A DNA stretch of 9,806 bases from an uncultured Chloroflexota bacterium. Lineage in GTDB: Bacteria; Chloroflexota; Dehalococcoidia; SM23-28-2; RBG-16-64-32. Of the stretch, positions 5,100 through 9,806 are shown one piece after another (within the stretch, counting starts at the first letter, position 1; every line of letters begins with the position of its first letter). The notes under the pieces were generated by a model. The model made no database searches. It was given only the letters and a program-made list of their open reading frames with translations, and was not told the origin of the DNA. The stretch lies in the NCBI GenBank assembly GCA_913056415.1, contig CAJXNA010000056.1:1-9806 (forward strand). The letters are read 5' to 3'. A program made the position numbers and the translations under genes.

Positions 5100-8000
5100 G
5101 GCAGAGTATCGGCGCATCTACCGCACCTACGATAAGCAGCTAGCCCCGTTCTCCACAACCCTGGTGAGCGAGTTCCGCCAGGCGGCGGAGGCGGTGGAGC
5201 AGATCCTCTCGCCTGAAGAGATGAGCCAGTGGGCGGAGGAGGGGCTGGAGCTGGCCCGGCAGTCGTGGCGCTCCTGGGAGGCAGCGGGGGAGTATTTCCG
5301 CGTGACGCCGGAAGTGCTGCCCGCGCTGGGCTTTCAGGAGTTCCGACGCTGGACGGAGCGCGGCCGCGACCTGGCGGAGGCATCGTCGGCGCTGGCCGCT
5401 TCATACTTCCGCGCCTCGCCGGGGACGCTGCCTCAGGTGACCGCAGAGCAGCTGGGCGACTGGGTGGGGCTGGGCCGCCAGCTCTACAAGGGGACCTGGC
5501 GCTCCGCATCCCTGGCGGTGCAGTTCTTCGACGGCAGCCCGGCGCTGTTCGGGCAGCTTACGTTGGAAGAGGCGCGCATCCTCATCCGCTTCGTCGATTC
5601 ACTCTGCGACCGCTCCTATGACCTGGCCGCTCACTGTCTGAGCGTTGCGCCGCACGTACTGACCCCACTCGGCGGCGAGGACCGCGCCGCCTTCCTGCGC
5701 TTCGCTGAGGCGCTGGCCTCCACCGGATGGGCGGATGCCCGCTCCTATCTAGAGAAGGGCCCGACTCTGCTTGCTCACGTGCAGCAGTCTCAGCGGGTCC
5801 GCTTCCTGGCACTGGCGCGGGAGCTGGCCCGTAGGGAGGGACGGCAGGCGTTCTCATTCTTCGCCGAGTCCGCCCGCTCCCTCGACGAGGTGGACACGGA
5901 GATACACGGGACGCTTCTCTCCCTGGCGGAGGAGCTGGCCGAACGCTCTCCGGTGGCGGCGATGGAGTTCCTCAAGAGCAGCCCGGTGGTGCTGGCCCGC
6001 ATCGGCCCTGAGGAAGTGTTGCAGTGGCACGGCGAGGGCAGCGCCCTGCTGGACACCAGCAGCGAGGGCGGCGAGGCCTACTTCCGCATGGAATCCAGCC
6101 GCGGCGAGGAGGTGCTGGATGCCCTCTCCTCGCGGGTGGAGCTGAGCCGCGTCGGCGATGTACTGCGCATGTACTGCAAGGCGCTCACCGGCATGGAGGT
6201 GGCGGTCCACTCTGCGGAGGCGCTGGCGGAGAAGGGGATCGGCTGGGTGGAGACGGAGTCACCGTCCACGGAGGGCTCCGCTATCTACCTGCCGCCCTGG
6301 GTGGAGGAGTTTCGTGAGAAGGAGGAGAACTTCTCCATATACAAGGTCTACTCCACTCACCAGGCGGGTCACCTGGAGTTCGATACCTTCGGCTTCACCT
6401 TCGAGAGGGAAGGACGAATCTTCCCCAACCTGCGCCGCAAGCTGGAGAGGGAGCGGGCCGAGGCCGCCGCCAGAGGCGGGGAGGAGAGCGGCGATGGCGA
6501 GGCGCCAGCGGGGCCGCTGACAGACATGGAGCGCTACTTCGATCTGTTTGAGGATCGGCGCCTGGCGTCTGACCTGTTCGCTCTCCTGGAGGACGCCCGT
6601 ATCGACGTGCTGGTGGAGCGTGAATACGCAGGCATTCGCACGGCCTACCGGCGGCGGCAGCAGTTGGAGCTGGACAAGCGGCCGGAGGTGGAGAAGCTGC
6701 CGCTCCTGCAGGCGTTCGTGGAGAACCTGGTGCGGGTTAGCCTGGGCGGACCGGACCGCGTCCGCTGGCCGGAGCCGCTGGCGCCCGTGATGCAGCAGGC
6801 GATGGGCATAGTAGCGGCGGTACAGCAGCCGCAGGCGATAGTGGAAGACTCGGCGGAGGCCACGCTGCGCCTATACCAGATAGCACGGCAAATACCGAAC
6901 GTACTCTCCGAGCTAATGGAGGAGGAGTGGCAGGGGCTTGATGAGGAGATGATGCAGGCGATGCCTGTGACGTCAGACTCGCTGGGAGAGAGTATGGACA
7001 TCGACTTCCCTCAGGGCGAAGCGATGCCGTACGAGAGCCCTGAACCGGTGGACTTCCGCGGCGACTTCAAGCCGGAGATGGTGCAGCTCTTGATGCGCCT
7101 GCGTCAAGAGCGCGGTGGGGAGCAGGGGCCGCTGTCGCCGCTATCGCCGGAGCAGCTGCAGGCGATGCTGGAGAAGAGCGTGGAGATCACGCTGTCAGAC
7201 CTGGGCGAGGCGGACCTCACCCAGTCGTCGGACCTGTTCATCACCAACCTGATCAAGGAGCTCAGCGCGCAGCAGCGGGAGAAGGAGGAGGCGGAGCGGA
7301 TCCCAGTGAAGGACGGCCAGCCCGTCTCCGGCCTCAGCACGGCGGACGACGAGCGCGAGCTCCCTGTAGAGCCGAAGTACTTCTACTATGACGAATGGGA
7401 CTTCCGCGCCGGCGACTTCAAGCCACGCTGGTGTCGCGTCGTCGAGTACGCGGTGAGCGAGGGGGCGCCTCAGTATTACGAGCAGACGCTGGCCAAGTAC
7501 GCTTCTCTGGCCGCCCAGACGCAGCGCCAGTTCGAGCTGCTGCGACCGGAGACGTTCCGTAAGGTCAAGCACCTGCTGGACGGCGAGGAGTTCGACCTGG
7601 ACGCGGTCACGGAGTACGTCATCGAGCGTCGCGCCGGCCTTACGCCCAGCGGCAAGGTCTACTGGCGTCGCAATAAGGTGGAGCGGGACGTCTCTGTGGC
7701 GTTCCTGCTGGATATGAGCGCCTCTACCGATGAGGAGATCGCCAAGCACGAGCGGCGCTACGGCCAGGACGAGTTCGACGACGACCCCCGACGCTACTTC
7801 TCCTGGTGGATGGCGCGGCGCGCTCAGGAGCTCCTCACGCCGCCCAAGCGGATCATCGACCTGGAGAAGGAGAGCATCGTCCTTCTTATCAAGGCGCTGG
7901 AGACGATCGGCGATACGTACGGGATATACGGCTTCTCCGGCTACGGGCGAGAGAACGTGGAGTTCTACGTGGTGAAGGATATGGAAGAGGTGCTGTCCGA

Positions 8001-8373
8001 GGTGGTGAAGAAGCGGATCGACAAGATAGCGCCGGTGCGCTCCACTCGCATGGGACCGGCCATTCGCCACGCAACCTCCAAGCTGGACGAACGGGACTCC
8101 AAGGTGCGCATCCTGTTCCTGGTCTCGGACGGACGGCCCCAGGACCACGGCTACGGCCGGGACCGCACGGAGAAGGAGTACGCCATCCACGATACGCACA
8201 TGGCGCTGCTGGAGGCGAAGCGCAAGGGGATCGTGCCGTTCTGCCTGACGGTGGACCGGTACGGGCACGACTACTTGAAGCAGATGTGCCAGGAGATCGG
8301 TTACGCGGTGGTGCCGGACATCGAGTCGCTGCCGTCGCGGATCACGACGCTGTACCGGCGGCTGACGGAGTAG
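5092..8373 (+). CDS. NorD/CbbO-family VWA protein with N-terminal helical repeats
   Basis: This 1093-aa protein is the adaptor partner of the upstream ATPase. It starts at TTG 5092, inside the ATPase stop region. Residues about 39-343 are tandem helical repeats. Next come HQAGHLEFD (423-431), an acidic linker (448-476) and the conserved core LLEDARIDVLVEREYAGI (498-515). The family block YDEWDFRAGDFKPRWC follows (766-781). The C-terminal VWA domain (about 866-1090) has a complete metal-ion adhesion site: D874-x-S876-x-S878, T985 in RSTRMGPAIRH, and D1013 in LVSDGRPQD. A charged, aromatic loop (about 883-919) is inserted after the first MIDAS motif. No signal peptide or membrane segment is seen, so it should be cytoplasmic. 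In this family the VWA domain is thought to contact the client or the ATPase ring. Typical NorD/CbbO proteins are, as I recall, about 600-800 aa; the excess is mainly the repeat region. The target is not encoded here. Confidence 0.9.
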   Translation: MSKAEYRRIYRTYDKQLAPFSTTLVSEFRQAAEAVEQILSPEEMSQWAEEGLELARQSWRSWEAAGEYFRVTPEVLPALGFQEFRRWTERGRDLAEASSALAASYFRASPGTLPQVTAEQLGDWVGLGRQLYKGTWRSASLAVQFFDGSPALFGQLTLEEARILIRFVDSLCDRSYDLAAHCLSVAPHVLTPLGGEDRAAFLRFAEALASTGWADARSYLEKGPTLLAHVQQSQRVRFLALARELARREGRQAFSFFAESARSLDEVDTEIHGTLLSLAEELAERSPVAAMEFLKSSPVVLARIGPEEVLQWHGEGSALLDTSSEGGEAYFRMESSRGEEVLDALSSRVELSRVGDVLRMYCKALTGMEVAVHSAEALAEKGIGWVETESPSTEGSAIYLPPWVEEFREKEENFSIYKVYSTHQAGHLEFDTFGFTFEREGRIFPNLRRKLERERAEAAARGGEESGDGEAPAGPLTDMERYFDLFEDRRLASDLFALLEDARIDVLVEREYAGIRTAYRRRQQLELDKRPEVEKLPLLQAFVENLVRVSLGGPDRVRWPEPLAPVMQQAMGIVAAVQQPQAIVEDSAEATLRLYQIARQIPNVLSELMEEEWQGLDEEMMQAMPVTSDSLGESMDIDFPQGEAMPYESPEPVDFRGDFKPEMVQLLMRLRQERGGEQGPLSPLSPEQLQAMLEKSVEITLSDLGEADLTQSSDLFITNLIKELSAQQREKEEAERIPVKDGQPVSGLSTADDERELPVEPKYFYYDEWDFRAGDFKPRWCRVVEYAVSEGAPQYYEQTLAKYASLAAQTQRQFELLRPETFRKVKHLLDGEEFDLDAVTEYVIERRAGLTPSGKVYWRRNKVERDVSVAFLLDMSASTDEEIAKHERRYGQDEFDDDPRRYFSWWMARRAQELLTPPKRIIDLEKESIVLLIKALETIGDTYGIYGFSGYGRENVEFYVVKDMEEVLSEVVKKRIDKIAPVRSTRMGPAIRHATSKLDERDSKVRILFLVSDGRPQDHGYGRDRTEKEYAIHDTHMALLEAKRKGIVPFCLTVDRYGHDYLKQMCQEIGYAVVPDIESLPSRITTLYRRLTE
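5206..6120 (+). repeat. About eight tandem 37-residue helical repeats within the VWA protein
   Basis: Residues about 39-343 align by eye into eight units starting near 39, 81, 118, 158, 195, 232, 269 and 306. The shared pattern is a helix ending in a small/aromatic pair, then A-x-x-[YF][FL]-x-x-[SA]P-x-x-L-x-x-[LV]. Examples are AAGEYFRVTPEVLPALG, LAASYFRASPGTLPQVT, LAVQFFDGSPALFGQLT, LAAHCLSVAPHVLTPLG and AAMEFLKSSPVVLARIG. Unit length (37-42) and pattern suggest a solenoid of paired helices, as in TPR or HEAT proteins, suited to protein binding. The units are too diverged for recent DNA-level duplication. I do not recognise the repeat family by name. Confidence 0.75.
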
Positions 8374-8375
8374 CG

Positions 8376-8864
8376 CTACAGCCAGGGCGGCAGGATACGC
8401 TTGAGGGCCAGCCAGAGCCGGCCTACGAGAGGCGTCTGCGGCCGGTAGTCCCAGCCGAACTTTCCCTGGGGTTCGATGACCAGAATGGCGTCGGGGTTGT
8501 CCTCTATATCTTGTCGGTTGCGGAGCCGCGGGTAGAAGAAGCCCGCGATGGCGCCCAGGTAGTGGCGGGACATTTTGGAGGAGAGCTGGGGCTGCTCCGG
8601 CTGGACGCTGGCGCTGCCTTTGACGGTGACGCCGCGGTAGGGGGGCCGTTCGTCCTGGACGCAGAGGCTGACGCGGGGGTCGCGGCGGATGTTGCGGACC
8701 TTGCCGCTTTGGGAGCTGGTGCGGATGTAGATGAGGCCGTCCCGGTAGAGGTACCAGACAGGTGTTTGAAGGGGTGTGCTATCGGCGTTGATGGTGGTGA
8801 GGACGGCGACATGGCGACCGCGCAGGAAGCGCTCGGCCTGGGGCGGGGGGAGTCTATGGGGCAC
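8376..8864 (-). CDS. PPOX-fold flavin/F420-type oxidoreductase, 162 aa
   Basis: A small split-barrel protein of the pyridoxamine 5'-phosphate oxidase-like superfamily, closest in pattern to the F420/FMN-binding group often annotated 'PPOX class F420-dependent'. Visible landmarks are VAVLTTINADSTPLQTPVWY (19-38, first strands), IRTSSQSGKVRNIRRDPRVS (47-66, the cofactor-phosphate-binding K-x-x-N-x-x-x-x-P segment) and YRGVTVKGSASV (76-87). The C-terminal 20 residues are basic and hydrophobic (GRLWLALKRILPPW). The start is GTG 8864-8862, with a weak GAGAGAG upstream. A TATACT box on the minus strand (8921-8916) could be its -10, but its -35 is poor. The gene converges on the VWA gene with a 2-nt gap and sits between that gene and a decayed copy of its 3' end. 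Cofactor (F420 or FMN) and substrate cannot be told. Confidence 0.82.
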   Translation of the reverse strand: MPHRLPPPQAERFLRGRHVAVLTTINADSTPLQTPVWYLYRDGLIYIRTSSQSGKVRNIRRDPRVSLCVQDERPPYRGVTVKGSASVQPEQPQLSSKMSRHYLGAIAGFFYPRLRNRQDIEDNPDAILVIEPQGKFGWDYRPQTPLVGRLWLALKRILPPWL

Positions 8865-8922
8865 GCGGGCTCTCTCGTCGATGGCTGGGACGCGTTGGAG
8901 TCATACTAAGGCGGAAGTATAG

Positions 8923-9077
8923 CGTATCGTTGCGGGCTACGCCGAGGGGTCGAACGTTGAGCAGATGCGCGGCAAGCGGCAGGGGCGCGGCAAGCGGCGC
9001 CGCTACGCGGTGGTGGTCACGGACATCGGGCCGTGCCCTGGCGCATCACCACGCTGTACGGGCGGCTTATGGAGTAG
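8923..9077 (+). pseudogene. Degraded remnant of a second VWA (NorD-type) C-terminus
   Basis: The final 36 nt (9042-9077) match the VWA gene's final 36 nt (8338-8373) at 31 positions by hand count; both encode RITTLY-x-RL-x-E-stop. Upstream, in a different frame, the remnant reads QMRGKR...RRYAVVVTDIG, parallel to QMCQEIGYAVVPDIE in the intact protein. It shares the 12-mer TACGCGGTGGTG (9004-9015 and 8302-8313), GGACATCG (9021-9028) and CAGATG (8962-8967). A frameshift near 9030-9040 separates the halves, a short Lys/Arg-rich insertion replaces the middle, and a TAG at 8920-8922 closes the frame upstream. It is either what remains of a tandem paralog or the old 3' end of the VWA gene displaced by the PPOX gene. 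Confidence 0.7.
8967..8998 (+). repeat. 14-nt direct repeat, 18-nt period
   Basis: GCGCGGCAAGCGGC occurs at 8967-8980 and exactly again at 8985-8998. The period is six codons and encodes a repeated R-G-K-R within the VWA remnant. It looks like slippage expansion in a decaying sequence, since the intact VWA protein has nothing like it. Confidence 0.6.
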
Positions 9078-9080
9078 GGA

Positions 9081-9111
9081 GGGGCTCTAGTTAGTTTGAG
9101 CCCCTATTCTT
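9081..9111 (+). terminator. Hairpin terminator between convergent units
   Basis: GGGGCTC (9081-9087) and GAGCCCC (9098-9104) form a perfect 7-bp stem around a 10-nt loop, followed on the plus strand by TATTCTT. It begins 4 nt after the stop of the VWA remnant, so it probably once terminated that unit. On the minus strand the same stem directly abuts the stop codon of the PD40-SH3 gene and may work for it too, although the tail there (TCCCT) is poor. Confidence 0.65.
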
Positions 9112-9806
9112 CGCATTCTCGACCGGTGGGGGTTAGCCAGGGCTGTTCTGGCTCCTCCGGGTCGCCCTGAGCCACCCACCCTTCGATGCCGCTCTCCGAC
9201 CGCACGGGCCACCATTGGAAGCCGTCCGCCAGGGCTGGGGAGCCTAGGAGGCACACTGCATCGCCCTCAGAGAGCCTGGCGATGATCTCCTGGTCGGTGC
9301 CGGGGTTCTGGCGCACCCTTAACCTGTCCGGGTCGACGTTTGTCACGTTGACTTCGCAGCCCGCTGTCGGGACAGGCAGCTCACAGTTGACCCAGTTGGC
9401 GAAGTAACTGCCGCCCCCTGGAGGATCATTCTTGGGGAGGTCTTTAAGGAGGGTCAGGTCCGTCCCGTCGGCGTTCATGATGAAGACATCGTAGTCGGAG
9501 TCTTCAAACCCTTCTGGCTGCTCTAGGGTTGCCGTGAAGGCCAGCATGGTGCCATCCGGCGACCACTGTGGCCAGGGTACGAAACATCCGTGGAGCACCG
9601 AGAAGGAGCACGGCACCGCGGTCAGCAGGCGCCTGTTCCTGCCGTCCGGATTGATGGAATAGATGGGCACTTCCCATTCAGCTTCGTAGGTTGAAAATTG
9701 ACTGGCGGCGAACACGATGGAATCGCCCGAAGGGGACCAAGCTGGGAGCGCGCCGTCCGTCAGAAATCTCAGGTCTGTGCCATCGGCGTTGACGACATAG
9801 AGCCCC
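9104..9806 (-). CDS. PD40 (TolB-like) propeller plus SH3-domain protein, N-terminus beyond the right edge
   Basis: The frame stays open to the right edge; the visible 233 residues are the C-terminal part. Three PD40/WD40-like units are readable: LYVVNADGTDLRFLTDG then PAWSPSGDSIVFAA; PIYSINPDGRNRRLLT then PQWSPDGTMLAFTA; and DVFIMNADGTDLTLLKD. These are the I-x-x-x-N-x-D-G and W-S-P-D-G hallmarks of TolB-type beta propellers. A bacterial SH3 domain follows (visible residues about 155-213): LRVRQNPGTDQEIIARL, GDAVCLLGSP and WWPVRSESGIEGWVAQ. The tail is acidic and proline-rich. Such propeller-SH3 proteins are usually exported and bind cell-wall or surface ligands; the signal peptide would lie outside the window. 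The GTG at 9715 is internal, because the propeller repeat continues upstream of it. Exact partner unknown. Confidence 0.85.
   Translation of the reverse strand, partial: GLYVVNADGTDLRFLTDGALPAWSPSGDSIVFAASQFSTYEAEWEVPIYSINPDGRNRRLLTAVPCSFSVLHGCFVPWPQWSPDGTMLAFTATLEQPEGFEDSDYDVFIMNADGTDLTLLKDLPKNDPPGGGSYFANWVNCELPVPTAGCEVNVTNVDPDRLRVRQNPGTDQEIIARLSEGDAVCLLGSPALADGFQWWPVRSESGIEGWVAQGDPEEPEQPWLTPTGRECEE

Noticed and set aside
7195..8268. Long open frame (357 codons) on the minus strand opposite the VWA gene
   Set aside because: It lies wholly within the coding region of a well-supported VWA protein. Its product shows no domain and has the His/Leu/Arg/Gln-rich composition typical of antisense frames in GC-rich genes.
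4212..8373. Assignment as a Rubisco activase (CbbQO) or nitric oxide reductase activation (NorQD) operon
   Set aside because: Neither Rubisco nor norCB genes are present in the window, and family membership alone does not identify the client. I therefore gave no gene symbols.
7806..8909. Plus-strand open frame of 367 codons overlapping both the VWA and the PPOX genes
   Set aside because: It is in a different frame from the VWA domain and antisense to PPOX. Its product is Gly/Ala/Arg-rich without motifs.
1..9806. CRISPR array, tRNA, rRNA, insertion sequence ends or attachment sites
   Set aside because: I saw no regularly spaced repeats, cloverleaf-like sequence, transposase fragments or paired terminal inverted repeats. 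A covariance-model scan would be needed to exclude small RNAs.

Overview
The window is GC-rich bacterial chromosome with closely packed genes, strong AGGAGG-type ribosome sites and recognisable sigma70-type promoters. Its gene content and a short 'FDELRTG'-type intergenic repeat fit a Chloroflexota (Dehalococcoidia/SAR202-like) genome, but no marker gene proves this, so the taxonomic guess is weak. No phage structural gene, transposase, CRISPR array or RNA gene is visible.

Layout. Positions 1-440 hold minus-strand material: a membrane-anchored protein running off the left edge, preceded by a 41-codon reading frame with no start codon that looks like the tail of a lost gene. A divergent plus-strand gene (463-927) encodes a coiled-coil protein of unknown role. 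A promoter near 978-1005 then drives etfB-etfA (1106-2922), the two subunits of an electron-transfer flavoprotein, followed by a GNAT acetyltransferase that has no ordinary start codon. A second promoter (3435-3464) drives coaE (3532-4158), the last enzyme of coenzyme A synthesis. A hairpin lies between its Shine-Dalgarno sequence and its start codon.

The centrepiece is 4212-8373: a CbbQ/NorQ-family AAA+ ATPase overlapping by 8 nt an unusually long (1093 aa) NorD/CbbO-family VWA protein. Such pairs are known to act as remodelling or activation machines on a metalloenzyme or Rubisco; no such client lies in the window. The VWA protein has an N-terminal array of about eight 37-residue helical repeats, a degenerate HExxH-like motif (HQAGH), the family's central Y-x-E-W-D block and a complete MIDAS VWA domain with a long inserted loop. 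The ATPase also carries an apparent 20-residue insertion.

Downstream, a minus-strand PPOX-fold flavin/F420-type oxidoreductase converges on the VWA gene with a 2-nt gap. Beyond it lies a frameshifted remnant of a second VWA C-terminus ending in a stop codon and a hairpin terminator. This suggests either a decayed tandem paralog or insertion of the PPOX gene into the 3' end of the VWA locus. The right edge holds a minus-strand PD40 (TolB-like propeller) plus SH3-domain protein, truncated at its N-terminus by the window.
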